Shown here: positions 22,391 through 31,089 of the stretch, in pieces | Numbering within the stretch: the stretch's first letter is position 1 | Layout: every line of letters starts with the position of its first letter | Origin: Brachionus manjavacas | Lineage: Eukaryota; Rotifera; Eurotatoria; Ploima; Brachionidae | Reading direction: 5' to 3' | Assembly: GCA_019054805.1 (NCBI GenBank) | Contig: JAHQIY010000003.1 | Location: 5,394,001 to 5,458,000, forward strand | Length of the DNA stretch: 64,000 nt | Notes under the pieces: generated by a model | The model's input: the letters and a program-made list of their open reading frames with translations, nothing else | What the model was told of the DNA's origin: nothing | Database searches by the model: none | Position numbers and translations under genes: made by a program

Positions 22391-22642
22391 ATAGAACCAG
22401 TTGAGCTCAAAATTGAGAAAACAAAAGCTTTATTTGTTAAAAGACTTCTTGAGAACGAATTTACGCGTGGACTCCTAGAATCGATCGAATCTCATGAACG
22501 GATGAGTAATCATTTTAAAAGCAAGTTTCTAAATGAACAAAAAAATATACAAAAAACCCAAGAAAAACTTGATATAGATAGAACTAAATCTATAATTAAA
22601 GAGATCGAGAGAGAAAAAAAGATAGCAAAAAAAATGGAATAA
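22391..22642 (+). CDS. possible internal exon or relic, charged helical peptide
   Basis: An 83-codon frame without a start ATG (first Met is at about residue 37), beginning after TTTAAATAG, which could be a splice acceptor. Composition is helical and charged (KTKALFVKRLLENEFTRGLL, KEIEREKKIAKKME), suggesting coiled coil. No family recognised and no partner exon found; it could be decayed transposon or gene debris. Confidence 0.3.
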   Translation: MEPVELKIEKTKALFVKRLLENEFTRGLLESIESHERMSNHFKSKFLNEQKNIQKTQEKLDIDRTKSIIKEIEREKKIAKKME

Positions 22643-23381
22643 GTGACTCGATCAAAACTTGCTTCTCAATGATAAGGAATGGCGATGAAAATGGAAAGAA
22701 TCTTCTGGACTCCCTAATTAGAGCTTTTTGAAAGTGAAAATAAAAAAACATTAAATTGTAAACTTAAACAAATTTTTTTTTTTTTTGAATAACTAATGTA
22801 AAAAATAAATTATGTGAAAAAAAGAAGAAAAAGAAAAAAAAAAAAAAAAAAAATGAAGAATTTCGCTTGTGCGAAAACAAAGTAACAAAAGATTTTATAC
22901 ATTTAATTTTATATTTTTTTTTTTTACAATTTAAATTGCATCGCCAGAATTGGCATTAATTGAATAAATAAAATAAAATAAAAATATTTAAATAGAAAAA
23001 ATATCAATAATTAAAAAATTTAATAATTAAAAAATATAGCGCCACTGCATATTTATAGTCCTATACCGTAAAATGGGAAATATTTGGAATAATTGGGTGA
23101 TTTTTTTGACTAATCGGGTTAAATCTGTTTAACCCTTTAAGGCCTAAAAGTTTACCTCATTTCATAAGGAGCATATCCTTAAATTCTGAAAATGTTCTTA
23201 TTTATACTTGAACATGAGTTGAATCGAATATTGGAAATAGAATAGACCTAAAGTTTTACTAGGGACTTTTAAAATCGCTTTTGCCGAATTACTAATTCGA
23301 GACTTTTTCACCTCATTTGACGTGATCAAACTTTAAGGGAAAAAAATGTTAAAAATTTGTTTAAAAATTATATCACATATA
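22643..23381. other. intergenic, poly-A-rich
   Basis: Contains a long A run at about 22835-22852 and no gene. Nothing else recognised. Confidence 0.5.
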
Positions 23382-23510
23382 TCATTCAATTCCTCTCTTA
23401 GAGTTCTTCATGATAACATATTTTTTTAGAAAATATCTTTCAAAATGAAGGTGATATAGCGGTTTTTCAAATTTGGCCACCCTATTAACACATAACCCCT
23501 TTAGATATTT
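23382..23510 (-). repeat. dispersed repeat, copy 2
   Basis: Inverted relative to 12552-12676; shares AAAGGGGTTATG and the TAATAGGGTGGCC segment. More diverged internally. Family unknown. Confidence 0.65.
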
Positions 23511-23796
23511 TATTTATAAATAATTTAGGAAAAGTTTTTCCAATGCAGTTCTTTTCAGTCCACATGGTTGCAATATGATTAAAATATGAATTAATTATAT
23601 GTGTAAAATTAGAGAAAAAAAATTAATATTTATTTTGTATATAGATTGTTAAATTCAATTTCTGCTAAGAGTTTGGTGTGTTTGTGATTGAATTAAAGGG
23701 TGTTTTGAACTTCAAATTGTTTCTGAAGGAGCTTTGAAGCAAAATGTCGTGGATCTCAGGAGCTATTATTTCGTGGCTTTGCCTAGTGGTGATAAA

Positions 23797-24410
23797 TTAT
23801 GAATAAAACTTGTTTGCTCTGTCATCGATCAAATCGATACTTAGCTCTTTGTGGTTTATTTTGATAGTTGTCCTTAGCGTAAAATACTTGATGAATATCA
23901 AGACTTGATTTTGCATTTTTTGCATTTCAGCTTTTATCTTCTGAGAACATGATTGAAATGTTATGAAGCAGTAGTCGAATAATGATCTTATGAGTGACAG
24001 ATATAGAATTCTGTTGATTTTAAAAGAGGATCCCCATTTAAAACTTTTGAGTTTTCTGATTATGTTTAGTCTGGAAATTTGTTCTGGATTGTTAATTTTT
24101 AAATGTTCTATGTAATTGATTTTGGGATACAATTTAATAATGTTGGATTTGGGTCAAGAGAAATATGTGAATTCACAATTTTTATTTTCATTCCATATGT
24201 TTTCTCATAATCTCTTCGAAGACCAGCTTTGATAAATGTGGTTTAGCAAGTTTTCCTTTCGTTAATTTTGAATCCCCATTTTTAGCAATACTCAGTGATT
24301 CTGTTCACTGCTTTTTGAAGAATTTTTTGAATTTTTCTTATTTGCTGGCCTTGGATGCCCAAATACAGAGGTCATCTTCGAACAAGGCTATTTTAACAAA
24401 ACAAGACGTC
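23797..24410 (-). mobile_element. jockey-like LINE fragment, RT palm to C-terminus
   Basis: Minus strand: LFEDDLCIWASKAS around the catalytic site (FADD changed to FEDD), AVNRITEYCKKWGFKIN across frame breaks, then from 24132 an open frame of 111 codons with SRLNIIRKLKSFKWG, RILYLSLIRSLFDYCFITF and LSIDLIDDRANKFYS. It is an old, 5'-truncated copy. Relatives are at 13965-14276 and, more distantly, 19697-20678. Confidence 0.82.
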
Positions 24411-24494
24411 GTTACCAAATCGACTTATTCTATTTTTTATTATTTAATTTTTTTAACACATAGCCACAATTGGTGTCAATTGAATCAATAAAAT

Positions 24495-25232
24495 GTTACC
24501 GTATTCCCACGTTCGATTATGCTGCAGCACAGACTAACACTAAGACCATTTTTAAGAATCAAGGAATACTGCAAGTTTTTTTCCAGTCGTTGTTTCTTGG
24601 AATTCAAACACTTAAGGTTCAAAATAAATGCTTTTTTTGAGCATAATTTTACCAATTATAAAACAAAAAAATTAAATACCTTACTATTTTTTTTCTTATT
24701 TTATATTATAATGTAAGATTTTTCATCTTAATGTTAGCACATTAGTCATTTAATTTTGATTTAATAAAATTAATGTTAAGTAAAAATTAATAATGCTCAA
24801 ATAAAAAATTAATGCTTGTTTACAATAGTTAATGTACGTTTAATACAATTAATGCTAAAAATAATTATTGTTAAGTTCAAATTAATTAATGCTGGTTTAA
24901 TTAAAACTCATTGTCTAATAGTATCATCACGGGTTCTTTTATTAAATTTTTAGTGCGTCACCAAGACTTGAGTTTAAGACAAAAAAAAAATTAATCTAAA
25001 ATATTTAAAAATAAATTTTTCTCTTATTTTAATTACAAAATTCTCGGAGCTGCAAAAAAAACTCTTTTTATTTTCGTCTTAAACTCAAGTCTTGATGACG
25101 CATTAAATCAACAACCCGTGATGATACTTTTAGACAATGCGTTCTTAATCAAAAATATTTTAGCATGGGCGTGCATGGTCAAAAAGCGTGTCTTAGTTTG
25201 TGCTGCAGCATAATCGAACGAGACAATACGGC
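24495..25232. mobile_element. TIR element (CCGTATT...TTCGATTATGCTGCAGCAC), non-coding
   Basis: Left end CCGTATTCCCACGTTCGATT and continuing ATGCTGCAGCACAGACTA match the reverse complement of the right end at 25190-25231. No clear target duplication. It holds no ORF of note; a 65-codon frame at its left edge is an artefact of the TIR. A second foldback element (24909-25139) lies within, and TTAATGCT-like short repeats fill 24738-24900. Confidence 0.75.
24909..25139. mobile_element. nested foldback element with ~75-bp arms
   Basis: Left arm CATTGTCTAATAGTATCATC plus ACGGGTT and later CAAGACTTGAGTTTAAGAC; the right arm is the inverse (GTCTTAAACTCAAGTCTTG ... AACCCGTGATGATAC ... AGACAATG). A short AT-rich spacer separates the arms. 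It lies wholly inside the 24495-25232 element. Confidence 0.8.
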
Positions 25233-25309
25233 CTTTTACATACATAGACAATGACAAAAGAACCAAATGGATATCACAGGTTCCTTTTTTAAAAAAAATT
25301 TTGTGAACT

Positions 25310-25560
25310 TTTGAGGGTTTTTTTTTGGTTCTTTATGGTTCTTTATGGTTCTTTTTGGTTCTTTTTTTTTTTTGGTTCTTTTTTTTTTTTGGTTCTTTTT
25401 TTTTTTTGGTTCTTTTTTTTTTTTGGTTCTTTATACTTTCTTTATTTAAGTCCATTGGTTCTTTTTTCTTTTTTTAAAAAGAACCCTTCAGGTTCTTTGT
25501 GGTTCTTTTTTGGTTCTTTTTGGTTCTTTTTTGGTTCTTTTTGGTTCTTTTTAGGCTCTT
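25310..25560 (+). repeat. GGTTCTTTTT satellite array, left
   Basis: Degenerate tandem units GGTTCTTT(T)n, interrupted by a spacer reading TTTATTTAAGTCCATTGG. The Phe/Trp-rich frame here is an artefact of the repeat. Inverted partner at 29345-29660. Confidence 0.85.
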
Positions 25561-25644
25561 AATTCAAAATCCCTTTTTCCAAATTTTTAGTTAAAAAATT
25601 ACTTGTTTATTTAATTAAAAAAAATTTTCAATGATTAAATTTTA

Positions 25645-27790
25645 TTAGAATTTATTAAGTAAATTAAAAGAGTTTGAATGAGCATTGTTAAATTCATTGC
25701 AAATTATAAAAATAAGAAATTTATGTCGTGATCGATTCATTTGTTTCACAATATGTTTATATTTTGAAAACCAAGGATTTACCTGTTCTACTACTGATGA
25801 ATTTAAGTCTTTTAATTCTGGGTATTTTCTTGGATTACAAATTCTTTGCAATAAATTTCATTTTTTTTGTGGCCTTTATAATGGAATCTATCAATTACTA
25901 TTTTTCTTTTCTTTAAAGATTCTAGCCTTTCAGTATTCCTTATTCTTGCATTTTTATCAATAAATTTTTTTAAATGATATGCATCATCATAAAAAATATA
26001 CTCCGGACTTAATGTTAAATTATCATAAATAACAAGTAAAAATTTAGTTGTTTGAATTAAGCTTTCATCGCCTAAGATTTCTTTAAAACCACATATCAAT
26101 CCACAGTTAAATACCGCTAAAAATTCCCCTAATGATCTCATTTTTTTGTTGCAAGGTAGAGAGAACTTTTTAATGTTGAACATTCATTACTTATTTCTAG
26201 TCTTTTTTCATTAAATTCTTTAAGAGAACTTTTAGCAGTTGAACTTTAAGTGTTTATCGGTAATCCAAAATGGAATATTATCCAAATAATCTGTAATACA
26301 CCCTACGTATCACTTGATCATCAGCTTCTTAACTGATGTGCAATGATAAGAAAGAATTAATACAATTGTCACGTATCCCAGAAGATAGACGCTTCTAGAT
26401 GCTGATATAAACATTTATATAATAGCTCACATCTTGTCTTAATTATAAGCTCGTGTTCTTGACACGAACTCATGGGTATAAATAATAACATTCTCAGTGC
26501 TTGGAGAGATATTTTAGTGATCACACTAACTATATAAATTGTTAGAGCTCAACAATTATTTAATAAACTATTCAAAAGTATACTTGTTTTATCATTCATT
26601 AACCCGCCTCACAAATCAACTAGATATAATATATTATCGTTACTGCCTATTAAACTATCATGAATAACTAGATTCTGTTCTTAGACTACTCCTTTACGTA
26701 CTTTTTTTTGAATAACTTTGCATTCTAAAATTCGAATGAAATCTAAACTTTAATTTTTCAGATGAATTTTTGTGTTCTTCACAAAAATAACTCTTCCTTG
26801 AAGGAGTATTCAAACATCCAATTTTGATGCCACCTTTAATATTTTAATTTAGATATTTAAATTAATAAAAATAAAATATACCAAATTCAGGAGTTATGAC
26901 TTTGCATTCAGCATATAAGCATTTTAATCTATTGATTTTATAGTAACCATCTATGCTGAGAACTTTCCTACAATCTTTAATCTTACAAAATTTTTTTTGC
27001 TCGTTTCCACTCCATTTTTGGCAAAAGTATGCTAAAAGCTTTTTGTTTAATTCAAGCAAATTTCGATCCAATTCTTTAACATAAAACAATTAACAGATTG
27101 ATTACGATCCATCTCACATTTCGTTTTGAAATAATTGAAATAAAACCAGTTTTCAGCCTTTTTTCTTGGAGTTTTTTACCAGTTGCTAATTTTAAATTAA
27201 AATTAAAATAATTGTAAGCACTTGTGAATGATTTGAATGAGCTTTTTTTAAAAAGGATTTCCGTTGATAACTTAAGAAGTATCCTTTTTTCAAATATAGT
27301 CTCATTTGAAAAACATCAATTATCTGAGTCTTGCCAATTTGATTAAAATTTTCTTTCGTTTAAACAATTGGAGTGAAAGTTCAAATAGTACTTGAGCTCA
27401 CAATTTTGACAAAACTTTATTGAATAAATACAATTAAGAGGACCGTTTTCCAGTGTATAAAGAAACGCATTATATGTGTTATAAATTTCCAATTTTTGAT
27501 TTGTGCAATAAGAGCAAAAATTAAAATCAGATGAAATAGTCCTTAAAGCACGATTTTTTAGGTAATTTTCTAGCCCTTCTAATTTTTCAAAAAATTTTTG
27601 TGGATTCAAACAATGGCTAACCATAGTTTGATTGAGATGTACTGTAATATCATGCAAATTTATATGTTTTCCGGTATATAAAAAAACTTCATTGCAAACT
27701 TGTTCAAGACATTGAGTATTAACAAATGCTTATATTCGATGAAATATCAATAGATTTTCAATAGTTGTAAATGGTTCTATATTCATTTTG
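25645..27790 (-). pseudogene. KDZ-like transposase with CxC5-type cysteine cluster
   Basis: Minus-strand pieces in order: 27790-27343, with CSYCTNQ and CQNCELKYYLNFHSNC as in the CxC5-like cluster of KDZ proteins; 27089-26862, with KFCKIKDCRKVLSIDGYYK and KCLYAEC; then an intron (about 26829-26873) joining EFG to GIKIGCLNTPSRKSYFCEEH, as expected for the family; 26183-25812, with FYDDAYHLKKF (first Asp) and VDRFHYKGHKKNE (second Asp); 25851-25645, with CNPRKYPELKDLNSSVVEQ (Glu) and MNRSRHKFLIFI. The D-D-E set is visible. It carries one stop in the N-terminal part, frame shifts (one near 25850), and a solo LTR at 26292-26613. Assignment rests on remembered KDZ signatures. Confidence 0.78.
26292..26613. 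mobile_element. solo LTR (Ty3/Gypsy- or similar LTR retrotransposon)
   Basis: A 322-bp block begins TGTAATACACC and ends CCGCCTCACA, with AATC on both sides as a probable 4-bp target duplication. It contains TATA-like sequence and an AATAAA signal near its end. No internal region or second LTR is present, so it is a fossil left by recombination. Family is tentative. It lies inside the KDZ transposase region and is therefore younger than it. Confidence 0.62.
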
Positions 27791-28007
27791 AATTATTTCT
27801 AAATTAATTTTGTATGATTTACAAATAAATGGATATTAAATAATTATATTTTACAATATAAATTGTAAAATAAAAATTTAAATAATTAAAAAAATGAATT
27901 AAAGATTATTATTTATTAATAAATATTTCTTAACTTTAAAATCACTTTTAAATGTCTTCACTTTGATAGAAATCCTATTAAATATATAATTTAGATATGG
28001 GTATTAG

Positions 28008-28217
28008 TTAAAATAAACTTGAAAAAAAATTATTTACCTTTTTTTTAGAAGCTGTTGGACTCAACATATCATATACTGTTGTATATTCAATTTGTTTTGA
28101 ATTAAGTGAATCATTTAAGTTCATGGTCATTTTTACATTAAATGATTCACTTAACTCATCATCACTATTTGAATCATGAGTTTCACTGTTTTTATCTTCA
28201 ATATTTTTTAAACTCAT
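28008..28217 (-). pseudogene. acidic 69-codon frame, possible KDZ accessory/N-terminal exon
   Basis: Asp/Ser/Asn-rich peptide starting MSLKNIEDKNSE with SNSDDELSES. A GTAAATAATT donor follows AAAAAAG near 28036. It lies upstream of the CxC5 piece on the same strand, so it may be the first exon of the transposase. No domain seen. Confidence 0.35.
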
Positions 28218-28378
28218 AATTATTTTTCAAAGGGCTATTTCTAACTTTATCAAATAAGATAGTTTGATCTTCATCTTGAGAATTATTTTCATTAATGGCA
28301 TCTTCTGAAACTAGAAATATGTTTTTTTAATTTATATGCAAAATTTTATTATTTTATTATTTAAATTTTTATCAATAC

Positions 28379-28511
28379 CTGCTTCATCTGGACCAGTTGA
28401 AAGAATGTTTTTATAAATCTGGTTACATTAACAGACCACAAAGGTCAAGATTAACAGTCAGGAATTTGGAAGCAACTACTTTATTGGTACCAAATATGGA
28501 TTTACTAAATC
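28379..28511 (+). pseudogene. hAT transposase C-terminal (dimerisation) fragment
   Basis: ASSGPVERMF, then in the next frame KSGYINRPQRSRLTVRNLEA and a stop after LLNH: the classic hATC block (A-S-S-x-P-x-E-R ... R-x-x-L...). Only about 45 residues remain, with one frameshift. Orientation is opposite to the surrounding KDZ pieces. Confidence 0.75.
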
Positions 28512-28597
28512 ATTGACTTGAATAAAAAAAAAAAGAAAATTTTAAGTCATTGACTTGACTTGACCTAATACTTGTGACTTAAAAACAAGTCTAGTCA
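28500..28597. repeat. AAGTC-type foldback, second copy
   Basis: Shares AAGTCATTGACTTGACTTGA and ACTTAAAAACAAGTCT with 15618-15785. Confidence 0.65.
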
Positions 28598-28698
28598 GCA
28601 GTATTTGGTAAATTAAATAAAGAAATATGAAAATTTAATAAAATTTATTCTAGAAATTAAGGAATAATTAATTAAAAATAATAGTTTTTATTTAGTAC

Positions 28699-28835
28699 CT
28701 CAAATCGCCAAAAAATTGTCCGAGTTCACCATCAAAAACCTTTTCAAAAGGAATTTTATTCAAAATACTCTGAATTCGAATAATTTCGCTGATCTTATTA
28801 TCTTCGTTTTGCCCGGAATAGCTTTTACGATTCAT
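28699..28835 (-). CDS. orphan first exon, unassigned protein
   Basis: ATG at 28835 opens 45 codons (MNRKSYSGQNEDNK ... FEKVFDGELGQFFGDL) ending at a good donor, GAG|GTACTA. A TTTCTAG acceptor 60 bp on leads into a short frame that stops after 12 codons. Codon content is protein-like. Either a very short gene, an accessory exon of the KDZ element it sits in, or the stump of a host gene cut by insertions. Confidence 0.35.
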
Positions 28836-29344
28836 TTTAATCTAATACAAGTTTTTTAAAAAACTAAATAAAAATGTATTTGAAATATTAACTTTTGAAA
28901 TAAATTGAAGCACATTATAGTTTAATGAAAAAATACATTGCATATTAAAATGGTGTATTTGGTAATTTTTATAAATAAAAAATTTTGAAAAAGCAAGGAA
29001 AAAGGACAATGTTTCAAATTAGTTTATAAAAAATAAATGGGAATTAATTTTGCAATCTTTTTACATTGATATTAAAAAGCTTATAAGAAGCATAGATTTT
29101 TAGTTTAATTGTTTTTAAAAAAAAATTAAATATTTTATATCTTTTTATTCCAAAAATTATGAATAAAGCTTTCTTTAAAAAAGATAAATTTTTTTTTTCA
29201 AAGGGTCAAGCCATAGAGAGAATAATGGCAAAGGTGAACGGGGTCCGGGGCGGAGCTCTGGTTTAGGGTTTCGGGTAATACGATGAAAAGGGTCTTTTTT
29301 AAAAAAAACAAGTTTTCAATTGAGGTGATTAATTATTAAAAAAA

Positions 29345-29660
29345 CCCATGAATAGAACTAAAAAGAACCAAAAAGAACCAAAAGGGTTCTTTTTAAAAAA
29401 TGGAAAAAGAACCGAAGAACTTAAGTGAAGAAAGAATAAAGAACCATAGAGAACCAAAAAGAACCATAAAGAACCAAAAAGAACCATAAGTGTTCTTTTT
29501 AAAAAAAGGAAAAAGAACCAATGGACTTAAATAAAGAAAGTATAAAGAACCAAAAGGGTTCTTTTTAAAAAAAGGAAAAAGAACCAAAGAACTTAAGTCA
29601 AGAAAGAATAAAAAAAACCATAGAGAACCAAAAAGAACCAAAAGGTTTTTTTTAAAAAAA
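29345..29660 (-). repeat. GGTTCTTTTT satellite array, right
   Basis: Inverted counterpart of 25310-25560, several AAAAAGAACC units with the same CCAATGGACTTAAATAAA spacer repeated. The Phe-rich frame here is an artefact. Confidence 0.85.
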
Positions 29661-29895
29661 ATAGAATAAATTCAAATAGAACGATACTGAAGTTTTGTTC
29701 CCTGTTTTAAGAGCACCTTAAAGAACCAACAAGTTCATTGTCTATGGGTCGTCTTTTACTTACTTTCATTTATTTTTATTTTTTTAATAAAATTTTATTT
29801 GAACATTTTTGATTTGTATTTCTTAATCAGAGGGACATTTAGCTCATCAAAGTTAAACATTAACACAATAAGTTTTATATCCTTTATAGGGGATG

Positions 29896-30199
29896 TGTAA
29901 TCAAATGAATATTAAAGATAAGTTCGTTTATTTCTAAAAGTATAAAGAAAGAAGTGGCGCCACGTTCCTGTGATTCACTCAATTAGAAGATTGATAATAG
30001 TGTAAATCGTGTATATAGAAAGATTGTAAATAGAGTATGAAGTTAAATGTTCACTTCAATTGCAATATAAAGCACTTGAAGTGATATGAGACTAATTCGC
30101 TTGCGGATAAATACATGTGAATAAAATGTTAAAATACACATGTGCAGGATCAAGCGTAGAGGTGGTGCAATACTAATTTACCAATTGCACTATCCTACA
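29896..30199. mobile_element. possible solo LTR
   Basis: About 304 bp beginning TGTAATCAAATG and ending ATCCTACA, with a TATATAG box and an AATAAAA signal in the right order. I see no target duplication and no internal region, so this is a weak call. If real it is a fossil. Confidence 0.3.
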
Positions 30200-30219
30200 A
30201 GAAGCAACACAATTTTTAA

Positions 30220-30792
30220 CTTCTAGAAGCACCAAAACGAGTCAAAATGACTTGTTTTAATGGAATCTAATGGATAAAAATTTATTATTTGGATAAATCT
30301 ATTCAAAACTTAATTTTAATTGAGTAAAAATAAAAATTTGGTTAAAAAAACGTATCTGACTAAAATTTTATCTTCTAATAAATTAATTCCTTTTTGAACC
30401 AATTTTTCGTCTTTCATGTAAAATACGCAAACTATAATTTGTGCTTTTTTAAATTTGCTTATTTTCGTTCAATTATTAGGATTTGAGTCAGTTTTTTAAA
30501 GATTTGTCTACTTTTTAAAAATATTTTATGACTCGTCCATTGATTTTGTAGATAAATTCTAATTTTAGTTAAAAAACGAGTCAAAATGACTCTTTTTGGT
30601 GCTTCTAGTAGTTTATACTTGATTTTGTACAAAGGAAATATTTTTTTTATTTGAATTTAGTTAATTTAGAAAGTTATTCTTTTTTTTTTTATGCTGAAAA
30701 ATAAAAATTATGCTCACATAGCAAAAATCGACTTAGATTTTAGCGGCCAAAAATCGAAAAAGAGTCATTTTGACTCGTTGGTGCTTCTAGTG
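30220..30792. mobile_element. TTAA-flanked MITE (piggyBac-like)
   Basis: Termini CTAGAAGCACCAA...ACGAGTCAAAATGACT are inverted at both ends, with TTAA immediately outside (30216-30219 and 30793-30796), the piggyBac target site. Each end contains the perfect palindrome GAGTCA-AAA-TGACTC. A third terminus-like copy lies inside at about 30576-30612 in the right-end orientation, so this may be a composite. No ORF. Confidence 0.78.
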
Positions 30793-31028
30793 TTAAATCT
30801 AGTGAAATTTAAAAATTCCAGACATAGATTACGAACATTTTGAGAATTTTCTTTAATTTTATTTAAAACAAAAAAACACACCAATTCTAAAAAAAACTGC
30901 CAGACAGTGTCCTAATTAGAGTTCTAGTGAACATAGAGGCTCATCAGTCTGCAAATAATTATTAATAAAAATATTTCTGCATCAGAATTGCAACAAACAA
31001 TCCAATTATGACAAAAAAAAAACTAACT

Positions 31029-31029
<1 letters not shown>

Positions 31030-31063
<34 letters not shown>

Positions 31064-31080
31064 GAAGAAGAAAAAAAAAG
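31030..31080 (+). repeat. (AAT)n-(AAG)n microsatellite
   Basis: About ten AAT units followed by AAG-rich sequence, just beyond the eIF5 stop codon. Confidence 0.9.
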
Positions 31081-31089
31081 AAGCAAAAT

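Larger units (their letters stand above)
25243..29746 (-). mobile_element. putative KDZ-type DNA transposon with inverted subterminal arrays
   Basis: Short terminal inverted repeats CATAGACAATGA (25243-25254 and 29735-29746) bound a 4.5 kb block. Inside each end lies an array of GGTTCTTTTT-like units in opposite orientation (about 25310-25560 and 29345-29660), and these arrays share a unique spacer (TTTATTTAAGTCCATTGG). Between them lie the KDZ transposase pieces on the minus strand. No target-site duplication was recognised, so exact limits are inferred. A solo LTR, a hAT fragment and foldback sequences have inserted, so it is dead or needs help from elsewhere. Confidence 0.6.

Noticed and set aside
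25311-25562. Phe/Trp-rich frame
   Set aside because: Translation of the GGTTCTTTTT satellite; the same holds for 29393-29641 on the minus strand.
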